In this document: piece after piece, positions 23,997-31,613 of the stretch
Numbering within the stretch: position 1 is the first letter of the stretch
Layout: each line of letters starts with the position of its first letter
Assembly: GCA_963169515.1 (NCBI GenBank)
Contig: CAUJEF010000079.1
Span: 1-32,171, forward strand
DNA length: 32,171 nt
Source of the DNA: Bdellovibrionota bacterium
GTDB taxonomy: Bacteria; Bdellovibrionota; Bdellovibrionia; Bdellovibrionales; JAEYZS01
Reading direction: 5' to 3'
Program-made: the position numbers and the translations under genes
The notes under the pieces: model-generated
Seen by the model: the letters and a program-made list of their open reading frames with translations, nothing else
What the model was told of the DNA's origin: nothing
Database searches by the model: none

Positions 23997-25139
23997 ATGG
24001 ACAGCATAGAAATTAAAAATGTAGGAGCTACTCGCGTACATACAAAAGGTGTGGCCAGAAAACTGTATTTTGATTCCAAAGCTTTTACAGCAGATATGCT
24101 TCATGACATTGACCGTTGTGTTTCTAGCATTGATATCGAAATGTACATTTGGGCAGCAGATTCATTTGCTCAAGTTCTCGAGCGGCGTCTCATTGAAGCG
24201 CGCCACCGTGGCGTTCGTGTGCGGATACTTGTCGACGGAATTGGTTCATACGATTGGATTCAAAGCGGGAAGGGAAATCTTGTGAAACATGGCGTGACCA
24301 TTAGGGTTTTCAATCCTGTTCCCAAGCTAAGTGCGTTCATAAACCTTCCTCAAAAAGTTTTAAATATATGGGGGTTGGTAAATCGACGAAACCACAGAAA
24401 ACTAGTCATAATCGATGGCCAAATTTGTTATATGGGAAGTTCTAATGTTATGAGTGAAGCAGTAAAATGGCGTGAAAATGGTCTTCGGATTACGGGTGTT
24501 CTTGTTAACCAAATATGTGAACTGCATTTTGATGTTTGGAAAAAGTCAGAAAACTTTTTCAATCAAAAGATAAATGAAAAGCTAAGTGTGGTGAATTTAA
24601 TGCAAGAAAATAAGCTGATGTTTACAACACAGTATTCCGTGATGCGCAAAAACTATCGTGCTTATTTTTACTCTCTAATTTCAAATGCAAAAAATCGAAT
24701 TTGGCTAATGACTCCCTATTTTAATCCACCCAGAGGCCTGCTAAACTTGCTCATAAAAGCTGCGGCTCGAGGTATTGACGTTCGAATTGTATTGCCCATG
24801 CTTACGGATGTTCCCGTTTCAAAATGGTTGGCACAACGCCATTACTTGGAATTAATAAATAATGGGATAAAACTTTTTGAGTATCAGCCACGTATTTTAC
24901 ACGCAAAGGGTACGTTGATCGACAACATCTCAATGGTCGGATCAGGAAATTTAAACCATCGCAGTTTTTTTAAGGACATTGAGCTTAATGTTGTGCTCGA
25001 CGAGGCAGACACATCAACTTTTGAAACGCAGTTTTACATAGACTTTAGAAATTCAAAGCGGATTCTTGTTCCAACAAAAATCGCATTTTGGAAAAAGATT
25101 ATCGCTTCAATTTTGTCGTTTTTTAAAGATTCGTTTTAG
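23997..25139 (+). CDS. Phospholipase D / cardiolipin synthase-like protein (ClsB type)
   Basis: This encodes 380 residues with two HKD catalytic motifs: HRKLVIID with H133, K135 and D140, and HAKGTLID with H302, K304 and D309. Each is followed by the family's GSSN or GSGN segment. No N-terminal membrane helices are present, as in E. coli ClsB (YbhO), and the length is close to it. It probably transfers phosphatidyl groups to make cardiolipin or a related lipid. The next gene encodes an EEP protein, just as ybhP lies beside clsB in E. coli. Its TAG stop is in frame with the EEP gene that follows. Confidence 0.92.
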   Translation: MDSIEIKNVGATRVHTKGVARKLYFDSKAFTADMLHDIDRCVSSIDIEMYIWAADSFAQVLERRLIEARHRGVRVRILVDGIGSYDWIQSGKGNLVKHGVTIRVFNPVPKLSAFINLPQKVLNIWGLVNRRNHRKLVIIDGQICYMGSSNVMSEAVKWRENGLRITGVLVNQICELHFDVWKKSENFFNQKINEKLSVVNLMQENKLMFTTQYSVMRKNYRAYFYSLISNAKNRIWLMTPYFNPPRGLLNLLIKAAARGIDVRIVLPMLTDVPVSKWLAQRHYLELINNGIKLFEYQPRILHAKGTLIDNISMVGSGNLNHRSFFKDIELNVVLDEADTSTFETQFYIDFRNSKRILVPTKIAFWKKIIASILSFFKDSF

Positions 25140-25148
25140 GGAGCGCAT

Positions 25149-25856
25149 CTGAAAGTTCTGAGCTACAACATACACAAAGGGCGAGCCTTTTTTTCTCGGC
25201 GAAAATCATGGCATATCCTAGAGGGTCTATTGACTCGCATACAACCCGACCTTGTTTTTTTGCAAGAATTTTTCAGAGAGCCAGAGACAGAGGAGCTTCT
25301 TGAAAAATTAGCCGATCATCTTTGGCCACACCATTCTTATGGAAAAAATGCTGTGAGCGGGGATTATCACTATGGCAATGCTATTTTGTCTCGCTTTCCG
25401 ATTGAGGAAACAAAAAACTTTAATATTTCGACGAGCGCCTATGAAAGTAGAGGAATTTTGTATGCCCGAATTCATTTCCTCGATATGCCCATCAATCTTT
25501 TTTGTACCCATTTGGATTTGACCGAATCTGGTCGGATGCGACAAGTTGTTAAAATCGATAAGGTCGTTTCATCAATATGTCCGCGTAGCGATCCACTTAT
25601 CCTTGCAGGCGATTTTAATGATTGGAATAACCGATTGTACGGTCACTTTAAGCAGCATTTAGATCTTGAAGACGCGCTTCACGCTACAAAAGGGTTTTTG
25701 GTCCCCACATTTCCAAGCGTTTTCCCGCTATTTTCTTTTGATAAAATTTATTCGCGCCATTTTGAAGTCATTAATGGGGATCGAATTTTTGATAATTCGC
25801 TTCGCTACCAATCGGATCATCTGCCTATTATCACTGAACTTAAGCTTAAGAGATAA
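25149..25856 (+). CDS. Endonuclease/exonuclease/phosphatase family protein (YbhP-like), CTG start
   Basis: This encodes 235 residues if translation starts at the CTG at 25149. No ATG, GTG or TTG exists between the previous gene's stop and a TTG at 25230, and starting there would delete the catalytic Asn. From CTG the protein opens with MKVLSYNIHKGRA, the normal start of this family. AGGGAG (25138-25143) lies 5 nt upstream, an ideal ribosome binding site. Catalytic residues visible are N7, E40 (FLQEF), the CTHLDL histidine, AGDFNDW and the final SDHLP. Enzymes of this family cleave phosphodiesters in DNA or lipids; pairing with a ClsB-like gene favours a lipid head group. The alternative is TAG readthrough producing a fusion with the phospholipase D. 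Confidence 0.88.
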   Translation: MKVLSYNIHKGRAFFSRRKSWHILEGLLTRIQPDLVFLQEFFREPETEELLEKLADHLWPHHSYGKNAVSGDYHYGNAILSRFPIEETKNFNISTSAYESRGILYARIHFLDMPINLFCTHLDLTESGRMRQVVKIDKVVSSICPRSDPLILAGDFNDWNNRLYGHFKQHLDLEDALHATKGFLVPTFPSVFPLFSFDKIYSRHFEVINGDRIFDNSLRYQSDHLPIITELKLKR

Positions 25857-25893
25857 AAACTGGTCCACTTGTATATTGGTAAAGAAAGGATCG

Positions 25894-25934
25894 AAGGCAT
25901 CTAACTTATTAAAAAAAATTAAGATGCCTTTTTT
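25894..25934 (+). terminator. Intrinsic terminator after the EEP gene
   Basis: AAGGCATCT (25894-25902) and AGATGCCTT (25922-25930) form a 9-bp stem with an A-rich 19-nt loop. The T-run starts inside the right arm and continues to 25934. It lies 38 bp after the EEP stop and overlaps the last codons of the convergent antitoxin gene. Confidence 0.75.
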
Positions 25935-26230
25935 CTTTTATATTTCTTAGGCTTTACTTGGAGCTCTAAGCCTAAGCTTTCCGCAATCTGCGTAACTATT
26001 TCGAAGCTTGGGTTCCCATCTTTATCAAAAACCTTATACAGTGTTCTACGATTGATCCCAGTTTCATCAGCCAATTTTGAAATGCCGTGAGCTTTGGCGA
26101 CATCACCAAGAGCAACGGGCAGAAACGAAAGATCATTATCAATAATTGCAGAAGTAATATAAGCCGATGCGAACTCGGGATCGCGAAGTTTCGCCATCAA
26201 ATCTGATCCGAATGAAGCTTGCTTTTTCAT
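25919..26230 (-). CDS. HigA-like antitoxin (addiction-module antidote, HTH)
   Basis: This encodes 103 residues from the ATG at 26230, which has AAGGAAG upstream; a GTG at 26248 would overlap the toxin more. The sequence matches the addiction-module antidote family TIGR02684: SAYITSAIIDNDLSFLPVAL, then the helix-turn-helix ISKLADETGINRRTLYKVF, then GNPSFEIVTQIAESLGLEL. It should neutralise the toxin encoded just before it and repress the operon. The ATG overlaps the toxin stop (ATGA). A Lys-rich tail (KPKKYKRKKAS) ends the protein. The toxin-first order is typical of higBA-type modules. Confidence 0.9.
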   Translation of the reverse strand: MKKQASFGSDLMAKLRDPEFASAYITSAIIDNDLSFLPVALGDVAKAHGISKLADETGINRRTLYKVFDKDGNPSFEIVTQIAESLGLELQVKPKKYKRKKAS

Positions 26231-26562
26231 GTATTGTCTTCCTTCCACACTAGCCAGTAGGCTTGTGCTTTTTTAATATCCGTTTTCTGACTTCCCTTAT
26301 CGCCACCCATTAAAATTAAAATCAGTTTATCTTGGTGGACGCCATAATAAATGCGATAGCCGGCGCCATAGTTAATCTTCAATTCAAAAACACCGCCACC
26401 AACGCTGCGGGTATTACCAAACTGTCCCAAGCCAGCTTGACGAATACGCTTAAAAAGAATTGCTTGGGTTAGCTTGTCCTTAATGGACATAAGCCAGTCT
26501 CTTGCGGGCTGCTTACCTGATGGTGCTGTATAGTAATCGACCTGACGCTGCTTAATCTTCAC
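26227..26562 (-). CDS. RelE/HigB-like toxin (mRNA interferase family)
   Basis: This encodes 111 residues from a GTG at 26562. It fits the RelE/ParE-superfamily subgroup TIGR02683 related to phage Gp49: SGKQPARDWLMSIKD, KRIRQAGLGQFGNTRSVGGG, VFELKINYGAGYRIYYGVHQ and LILILMGGDKGSQKTDIKKA, then YW. Members usually cleave mRNA on the ribosome, and the conserved Arg and Lys residues of this group are present, so the toxin appears intact. It precedes its antitoxin with a 4-nt overlap. No good ribosome binding site is visible before the GTG, and the mRNA leader is short. Confidence 0.9.
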   Translation of the reverse strand: MKIKQRQVDYYTAPSGKQPARDWLMSIKDKLTQAILFKRIRQAGLGQFGNTRSVGGGVFELKINYGAGYRIYYGVHQDKLILILMGGDKGSQKTDIKKAQAYWLVWKEDNT

Positions 26563-26569
26563 TCAGACA

Positions 26570-26597
26570 GTGTGCCATATAGGGCACACTATGTCAA
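26570..26597 (-). promoter_or_regulatory. Promoter and palindromic operator of the toxin-antitoxin operon
   Basis: GTGTGCC (26570-26576) and GGCACAC (26583-26589) are perfect 7-bp arms around ATATAG. On the minus strand TTGACA (26592-26597) lies directly upstream and the palindrome covers the -10 position, 8 bp from the toxin start. This is the normal layout for autorepression by the antitoxin complex. Confidence 0.75.
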
Positions 26598-26610
26598 GAC
26601 CTAGTAAGCC

Positions 26611-26694
26611 TAAAAGCTAATGGAATGAACCCGTCCTTTTGTTTAACCGACAAAGCGGTTAAACAAAAGGACGGGTTCATTCCATTAGCTTTTA
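26611..26694. repeat. Perfect 39-bp inverted repeat with 6-nt loop
   Basis: The arms at 26611-26649 and 26656-26694 are exact reverse complements over 39 bp, with loop ACAAAG. It starts 4 nt beyond the KGG gene's stop codon and 21 nt from the toxin promoter's palindrome. No T-run follows on either side, so it is not a standard terminator, and it is far longer than needed for one. It could block readthrough both ways, form a cruciform, yield a double-stranded RNA, or be a mobile-element remnant. Confidence 0.95.
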
Positions 26695-26698
26695 CCTA

Positions 26699-27247
26699 TT
26701 ACCGCCGCGATGAAGGTGTGCGCCTGCCAGATCGAGTGCTTCGACTGCTTACCATAGATCGGCCTATAGATCGCCTAGATCTACGTGAGCTACCTTGGCC
26801 GCTTGCGCTTCGTGTCTTCCTACTTGCAGGTCTCCCGCTTCGCTTCCATGAACTGCCGCGGCCATATTCGGCGTCGTAATCGTCATAGTATATGTTCCCA
26901 GTTGATTGCGTTCTGTATCTGCTTGAAGAAGCACTTCCGTAGTCACCGCCGTAGTCACTGTAGCGGCTTGAACTTCGTCGCATTCGACTTGAACTTCGCG
27001 TTGGTCGACTGTATCTGCTTTCATCGTAATAGTCCCTGCCACGCCCGCCGTGACTTGCGCGGCCCCCACGGCTGGCGATTTCGCGTTGCTCCTCAGGGTC
27101 CATTGCAGCAAATCCTCTTGGTCCTCTATGCTTAGCGCGGCCTCCACGGCTGGCTATTTTACGTTGTTCCTCGGGATCCATTGAAGCAAATCCACGGCGT
27201 GAAGTACCATCTCTTGAGGACCGTTGTTGATGAGATCGGCTTGGCAT
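26699..27247 (-). CDS. KGG-repeat (GsiB/con-10-like) stress protein with Arg/Ser-rich disordered tail
   Basis: This encodes 182 residues, with AGGAGGATAG upstream of the ATG. Two copies of the KGG-type motif (RGFASMDPEEQRKIASRGGR and RGFAAMDPEEQREIASRGGR) start at about residues 18 and 44 with a 26-residue period; the usual Lys before GG is Arg. The rest is low-complexity Ser/Arg/Gly/Tyr (RDYYDESRY, SSRYSDYGGDYG, RRSRRSIGRS), strongly basic and surely disordered. KGG proteins such as GsiB are made under stress. The RS/RGG-like tail suggests binding to DNA or RNA or condensate formation, which is inference. The gene ends 5 nt before the 39-bp inverted repeat. Confidence 0.8.
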   Translation of the reverse strand: MPSRSHQQRSSRDGTSRRGFASMDPEEQRKIASRGGRAKHRGPRGFAAMDPEEQREIASRGGRASHGGRGRDYYDESRYSRPTRSSSRMRRSSSRYSDYGGDYGSASSSRYRTQSTGNIYYDDYDAEYGRGSSWKRSGRPASRKTRSASGQGSSRRSRRSIGRSMVSSRSTRSGRRTPSSRR

Positions 27248-27451
27248 ATCTATCCTCCTGTTATCGGTATAGGTAAAAAAATGCTACACAAAATAAGTGC
27301 AACTCTTATGCCGCAATACTATTTGCGATGCTGCTGTTGAACGGGAACATTTCCACATTATGAGGTTTTTTGCCTCTGATATTTCCTTTCTAATTTGGTC
27401 CGTGATTTGCACTTTTTTAATCTGAAGAATTAATCTGAAAAAGGCGGAAAT

Positions 27452-27883
27452 ATGAACCTTAACATACGAACATTTACATTTGGAATTGGGGTGGCCTTCT
27501 CTGCTTTTGGGATCCTAGGTTTCATTCCAGGAATTACTCATGCACCGCTGATCACGGATCCAAGCATGACGTTGAACGTCTCTTACGGTCGCCTTTTTGG
27601 ATTATTCCCGGTAAACATCTTGCACAATTTGATCCATTTGGGATTTGGAATTTGGGCGGTAGTTGCAGCTCGCGATACGTATTTCTCTCGAGATTTTTGC
27701 AAAGTAAGTTCCGTGCTATACATGATCATAGCGGTAATTGGAATTGTTCCTGGCTTAAATACTGTATTTGGTCTGATTCCACTTTTTGGACATGATGTGT
27801 GGTTACATATCGGAATTGCCGCTGTGACAGGATACTACGGCTACGTCTGGAAAGGTGTCAGTGAGCACCGAAGGTCAACCTAA
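27452..27883 (+). CDS. DUF4383 four-helix membrane protein
   Basis: This encodes 143 residues with AAGGCGG upstream of the ATG. It has four hydrophobic segments: FTFGIGVAFSAFGILGFIPG, GLFPVNILHNLIHLGFGIWA, VLYMIIAVIGIVPGLNTVFG and WLHIGIAAVTGYYGYVW. The central NxxHxxxG pattern (NILHNLIHLGFG) is typical of DUF4383. The function is unknown. In the 204 bp upstream, TTGCAC lies at 27407 and the direct repeat TTAATCTGAA occurs at 27417-27426 and 27430-27439, a possible regulator site overlapping the promoter. Its stop overlaps the convergent protease gene by 4 nt. Confidence 0.8.
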   Translation: MNLNIRTFTFGIGVAFSAFGILGFIPGITHAPLITDPSMTLNVSYGRLFGLFPVNILHNLIHLGFGIWAVVAARDTYFSRDFCKVSSVLYMIIAVIGIVPGLNTVFGLIPLFGHDVWLHIGIAAVTGYYGYVWKGVSEHRRST

Positions 27884-28668
27884 AGCTTGCACTGTGGTAA
27901 TGCGCCTTGGCTTTTTCTGACCTCATATTTTTCAAGTGCGCTTGACATTTTTTTATTTAAATCGTTGATGCGGGTTCCGTGCGAAGGATGGGTGGACATA
28001 AATTCTGGCGGCGAGCCGCCAGCAAACTTCGACATATTCTGCCACAGCAAAATACTTTCCCGAGGGTCGAACCCAGCGTGTGCCATAAGATCAAGGCCAA
28101 TTATGTCAGCCTCGGATTCTTGTGTTCTGCTATGTGGGAGGATAATTCCATACTGCGCGCCCACTCCCAGCGCCGCCATAAGAAGAGAGTGATTTTTATT
28201 TCCCTTTTTGGTAGCGGCGTCCAGGATTTGCAAACCGCCGGAAATAAGAAAGGCTTCCGAAACTCGCTCATTAGAATGTTTTGAAATCACATGACCAATT
28301 TCATGTCCTATGACTGCGGCAAGTTGATCAGCAGTCTGTGCGGCTTTAAACATACCTGTGTAGACACCAATATGTCCCCCGGGAAGCGCGAATGCATTTA
28401 CATTGTTATCTCGAAAAACAACAATTTCCCAGTTCTTAACTCCATCAACTGTTCCTGCGACTTGAAGTAATGGGTTAACCACGCAGCGGACATAATTGTT
28501 TGTTCTCAAGTCAGATTCAATGGGTTGCTTTTTCTTTTGATCTTCGAAGGCTTGGGATCCCATAGATGCCATTTGATTTTCGGGTAACGCGATAAACTGC
28601 TTACGTCCTGTTGGAGATGTTGCACAGCCATAGGATAAAAAAGCAATGACGAATAAAAATTTATACAT
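27880..28668 (-). CDS. M48-family zinc metalloprotease, lipoprotein
   Basis: This encodes 262 residues from the ATG at 28668, which has GAGG upstream and gives a proper lipoprotein signal (FLSYGC, C15); the frame extends to 28725 inside queD. The zinc motif HEIGH is at 122-126, and the third ligand lies in ESEADIIGLDLM. This matches periplasmic M48 peptidases related to LoiP and BepA, which degrade or help fold outer-membrane proteins. The final part (MSTHPSHGTRINDL) is also typical of the family. It is 14 bp after queD in the same direction, so it is probably co-transcribed with pyrC and queD. Confidence 0.92.
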   Translation of the reverse strand: MYKFLFVIAFLSYGCATSPTGRKQFIALPENQMASMGSQAFEDQKKKQPIESDLRTNNYVRCVVNPLLQVAGTVDGVKNWEIVVFRDNNVNAFALPGGHIGVYTGMFKAAQTADQLAAVIGHEIGHVISKHSNERVSEAFLISGGLQILDAATKKGNKNHSLLMAALGVGAQYGIILPHSRTQESEADIIGLDLMAHAGFDPRESILLWQNMSKFAGGSPPEFMSTHPSHGTRINDLNKKMSSALEKYEVRKSQGALPQCKL

Positions 28669-28682
28669 GGAAACCTCAGATT

Positions 28683-29198
28683 TTAATTGTTTAGATCGTT
28701 GATTGTCATGTCTGAACGGTTCCACCAGTATTGTTTCTGCGGTGGAAGATGCAATAAAGGATCGCCAGAAAACGTGACCGCATTTGTTGGCGTCTCCTCA
28801 ATTGTAATTTTTGAACACATCACGCCCAAGTTCAATTCATTTAGGAAGGCCTGATACTTCGCTTTAAAGCACAGGGCAATCATTTCAGTCGTCGGGTCGC
28901 CTTGGACGACCAGGTGTCGCCCCTTAGGATTTTCGTTGATCATAAATGCAAGAAGTGGGTCCTTTGAGTTAAATTTGAAACTGTGATCCACATGATTATC
29001 GATCCATTCATGCCACTTTGATTTCAAGACCCAAAAGGGAGTGTGCACGTTTGAAGATAGATTAATTTTATAGTTCTGTGGAAGCGATACTGTCACTTCC
29101 GCATGCCACGTGTGACCGTGTGGCTGTGCACAAAGGGTTTCGCCGTTTTCAATAAACCTGTGGGCGGCTTCCCATTTTCTTCGAAATACCAATTCCAT
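28683..29198 (-). CDS. queD: 6-carboxytetrahydropterin synthase / 6-pyruvoyltetrahydropterin synthase family (QueD-like)
   Basis: This encodes 171 residues. Zinc ligands are H13 (EAAHRF), H27 and H29 (PHGHTW), and the catalytic Cys is C23. Later motifs are DNHVDHSF, DPTTEMIAL and the substrate-binding IEETPTNAVTF. QueD makes carboxytetrahydropterin from dihydroneopterin triphosphate in queuosine synthesis. The protein is some 40-50 residues longer than E. coli QueD, with an insertion around NYKINLSSNVHTPFWVLKSK and a C-terminal extension. A folate- or biopterin-related activity cannot be excluded. It directly abuts pyrC (no gap) and precedes the M48 gene. Confidence 0.85.
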   Translation of the reverse strand: MELVFRRKWEAAHRFIENGETLCAQPHGHTWHAEVTVSLPQNYKINLSSNVHTPFWVLKSKWHEWIDNHVDHSFKFNSKDPLLAFMINENPKGRHLVVQGDPTTEMIALCFKAKYQAFLNELNLGVMCSKITIEETPTNAVTFSGDPLLHLPPQKQYWWNRSDMTINDLNN

Positions 29199-30515
29199 TT
29201 AAAACCCCAGTGGTCGGCCATTGGGAAAATCTAAAACCTCATCTTCAAACATCGCAAGGTTCCCGTGAAGCAAGACTCCCTTGGGCCATCCTGTTATTAC
29301 TTTCCCAGTAAAAGGGCTCCAGCCCGCACGGCTCAAAAGCCATTTTTCTTCAATCTTTCTTTTTTCCTTTAGATCTATAAATGTCAAGGTTGCGTCTGCG
29401 CCTTCGGTTATAAAGGCCCTATTTTTGATTTGAAATTTCAGTATCGGATTCACACTAACAAGCTCCACTAGTTTTTCAAGGCTCAGCCGTCCCTGGTTTA
29501 CGTGATCCAACATGAGAGGAAGCAGGGTCTGCACCCCGGGCATACCTGAAGGACTGTCTGGATAGGGCTTTGTCTTTTCAATAAGTGTGTGTGGGGCATG
29601 GTCTGAGCCCAATACGTCTACTGTACCGTTTTGGATTCCCCTCCAAAGAGCATCATAGTGGCGCTTTTCTCGGATAGGCGGGTTCATTTGGACAAGGGTT
29701 CCGTGTTCTTTATAACAGTCAGGTGCCCATAAAGTTAAAAACTGGGGGGTTGTTTCCACAGTGACTAAATTTTTTTTATCTTTCAAGTATTCAACTTCCT
29801 CTTCTGAGGAAACGTGTAGTATGTGAATGCGGCGATTTGTTTTTTTTGCAAGTTCGACAAGTTTTTTTGTCGAGGTCAGGGCTACAATTTCATCACGCCA
29901 AACGGGATGAGAGATCGGATCCTTAGAGTCTATTGCAATTTTTTTTCTCTCTTTCAGACGATCTTCGTCTTCGCTGTGAAATGCGACTGTGCGATGGGTT
30001 GTCCTTAGAATGTGTTCAATATGCAAGGGATTTGTGAGAAGCAGCGTGCCCGTTGAGCTGCCCACAAAAATTTTTATTCCAGGGCAACCATCCCGAAGTT
30101 CGATATTCTTTACTTCTTTAAAATTTTCTGAAGTACCGCCGACATAAAAAGCGTAATCAACCCACATCCGCTTTTCTGCTAATTTTAGTTTTTGAGTTAG
30201 AGCTTCTGCGGTTGTTGTTGGCGGGTTTGTATTGGGCATTTCAAAAACGCCGGTGATTCCCCCACGAAGGGCTGCTTTGGAGCCTGTTTGCAAATCTTCT
30301 TTGTACTCGGCCCCTGGTTCTCGGAAATGTACTTGGGAATCGATGGGCCCAGGAATAATGTGCAGATGACTGGCGTCGAGAGTTTCAATTGTCGAAAAAT
30401 TCTTTCGCGGCCCCAAGTAGACGATTTTGTCGTCACGAACGCCAATTGAACCCTCTATGAACTTGCCCTTTGAATAGATATTTCGAGAATGAATTAAGAG
30501 CGATAGAGTTTCCAT
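29199..30515 (-). CDS. pyrC: Dihydroorotase (amidohydrolase family), QxH variant
   Basis: This encodes 438 residues, the right length for class I dihydroorotases. Family motifs are IDSQVHFREPG, KEDLQTGSKAALRGGITGVF, EMPNTNPPT, GIKIFVGSSTG (probable carboxylated Lys), HSEDEDR, HILHVSS and DVLGSDHAPHT. The enzyme closes carbamoyl-aspartate to dihydroorotate in pyrimidine synthesis. The usual metal-binding HxH near the start reads Q61-V-H63, so one histidine ligand is replaced. I recall this QVH form from other bacterial dihydroorotases, so it may not mean loss of function, but a related hydantoinase-type activity is possible. Its ATG lies just after the htpX terminator. Confidence 0.88.
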   Translation of the reverse strand: METLSLLIHSRNIYSKGKFIEGSIGVRDDKIVYLGPRKNFSTIETLDASHLHIIPGPIDSQVHFREPGAEYKEDLQTGSKAALRGGITGVFEMPNTNPPTTTAEALTQKLKLAEKRMWVDYAFYVGGTSENFKEVKNIELRDGCPGIKIFVGSSTGTLLLTNPLHIEHILRTTHRTVAFHSEDEDRLKERKKIAIDSKDPISHPVWRDEIVALTSTKKLVELAKKTNRRIHILHVSSEEEVEYLKDKKNLVTVETTPQFLTLWAPDCYKEHGTLVQMNPPIREKRHYDALWRGIQNGTVDVLGSDHAPHTLIEKTKPYPDSPSGMPGVQTLLPLMLDHVNQGRLSLEKLVELVSVNPILKFQIKNRAFITEGADATLTFIDLKEKRKIEEKWLLSRAGWSPFTGKVITGWPKGVLLHGNLAMFEDEVLDFPNGRPLGF

Positions 30516-30534
30516 TGGGTTTAAAGCGTATCAT

Positions 30535-30563
30535 AAAAAAGGGCGCGAAATAAGCGCCCTTTT
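30535..30563 (-). terminator. Intrinsic terminator of htpX
   Basis: Read on the minus strand, a 10-bp stem (AAAAGGGCGC and GCGCCCTTTT, arms at 30554-30563 and 30537-30546) with a 7-nt loop is followed by a T-run (complement of 30535-30540). It lies 32 bp after the htpX stop and 20 bp before pyrC, so pyrC needs its own promoter in this short gap or within the stem. Confidence 0.88.
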
Positions 30564-30594
30564 GGAAAAACAACACGATTGTTTGATCTGACCG

Positions 30595-31488
30595 TTACTG
30601 ATCGATCCCTCGCTCCAGACGTTGAATTCGTTCATCCAACGGGGGGTGCGAGGACAAAAGTGCCAGTAAACCCGACGGTTTACTTGATATTTTCAATGTA
30701 GCTAATGAGGCGTGTCCGGTATCCACCAATTGAGTCGTCGTTTTCAATGCCTTCAGAGCAGAAATCATTCGCTCGCGCCCGGCAATTCGACCGCCGCCCG
30801 CGTCTGCGCGAAATTCCCGACGACGTGAGTAGTATGCAACAACAAAGGATGCCAACAAGCTCAACAGGATATCCATTACAAGAACAACTCCAAAGTGTAC
30901 GGCACGTCGTGCTTCTTCTTTTACGCTTTGACTGACGGCGAACGCAACCACTCGAGATATGAACATGACAAACGCGTTCAGTACACCCTGGATTAAGGTC
31001 ATTGTGACCATATCGCCGTTTGCGATGTGGGCAATTTCGTGACCCAACACACCTTCAATTTGCTCTTGATTCATTCTATGCAGTAAGCCAGATGAAACGG
31101 CAACAAGTGATCGACTTTTCGTCGGACCCGTCGCAAATGCATTTACTTCGGGGCTATCGTAGATTCCAACCTCAGGCATTGTGGTCAGGCCCGCACGTTT
31201 TGCAAGACTGTAAACAAGCTGCAGAAGTTGTGCTTCGCCACCCTGATTTGCCCTCGGATCAATAACTTTTACGCCCATCATCCATTTTGCAATAATACGA
31301 GAAAGTGAAAGCGATATGAAAGCGCCGCCCATACCCCAAATTAAACAAAACACAAGCAGTGCTTCGTAATCAATGCCCCGTGCTGTTAAGTAAGGTTTAA
31401 CGCCAAGTAGGCTCAGCGTAATAGAAAGAGTGGCGATAACAAGAATGTTTACTGCGAGAAACAAAAATATACGTTTACCAACTGCCAT
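30595..31488 (-). CDS. htpX: HtpX inner-membrane zinc metalloprotease
   Basis: This encodes 297 residues, with GGGAG before the ATG. Two N-terminal membrane helices (RIFLFLAVNILVIATLSITL and LLVFCLIWGMGGAFISLSLS) are followed by the zinc motif HEIAH at 150-154 (GHEIAHIANGDM), two more hydrophobic segments, and EFRADAGGGRIAG with the third ligand Glu. The order and length match E. coli HtpX, which degrades damaged inner-membrane proteins alongside FtsH. The mature protease acts at the cytoplasmic face. The gene is monocistronic, with a terminator after it and 125 bp before it. Confidence 0.95.
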   Translation of the reverse strand: MAVGKRIFLFLAVNILVIATLSITLSLLGVKPYLTARGIDYEALLVFCLIWGMGGAFISLSLSRIIAKWMMGVKVIDPRANQGGEAQLLQLVYSLAKRAGLTTMPEVGIYDSPEVNAFATGPTKSRSLVAVSSGLLHRMNQEQIEGVLGHEIAHIANGDMVTMTLIQGVLNAFVMFISRVVAFAVSQSVKEEARRAVHFGVVLVMDILLSLLASFVVAYYSRRREFRADAGGGRIAGRERMISALKALKTTTQLVDTGHASLATLKISSKPSGLLALLSSHPPLDERIQRLERGIDQ

Positions 31489-31613
31489 TTTTTTTAACTC
31501 CCTTTTGCCTCAATTGCCCATGAAGTACATCTGCTAAGCAATCGGGCTTAATCGTTGTCGTTGATGATATTATGGGTATTCCTTTTGGAATGTCAAATGC
31601 GATCAAAAGAGCA

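Noticed and set aside
26611-26694. The 39-bp inverted repeat as a simple terminator
   Set aside because: There is no T-run on either side, and the stem is much longer than any terminator needs.
26625-26879. An 84-residue rightward frame
   Set aside because: It starts in the 39-bp inverted repeat and runs antisense to the KGG protein, with no ribosome binding site.
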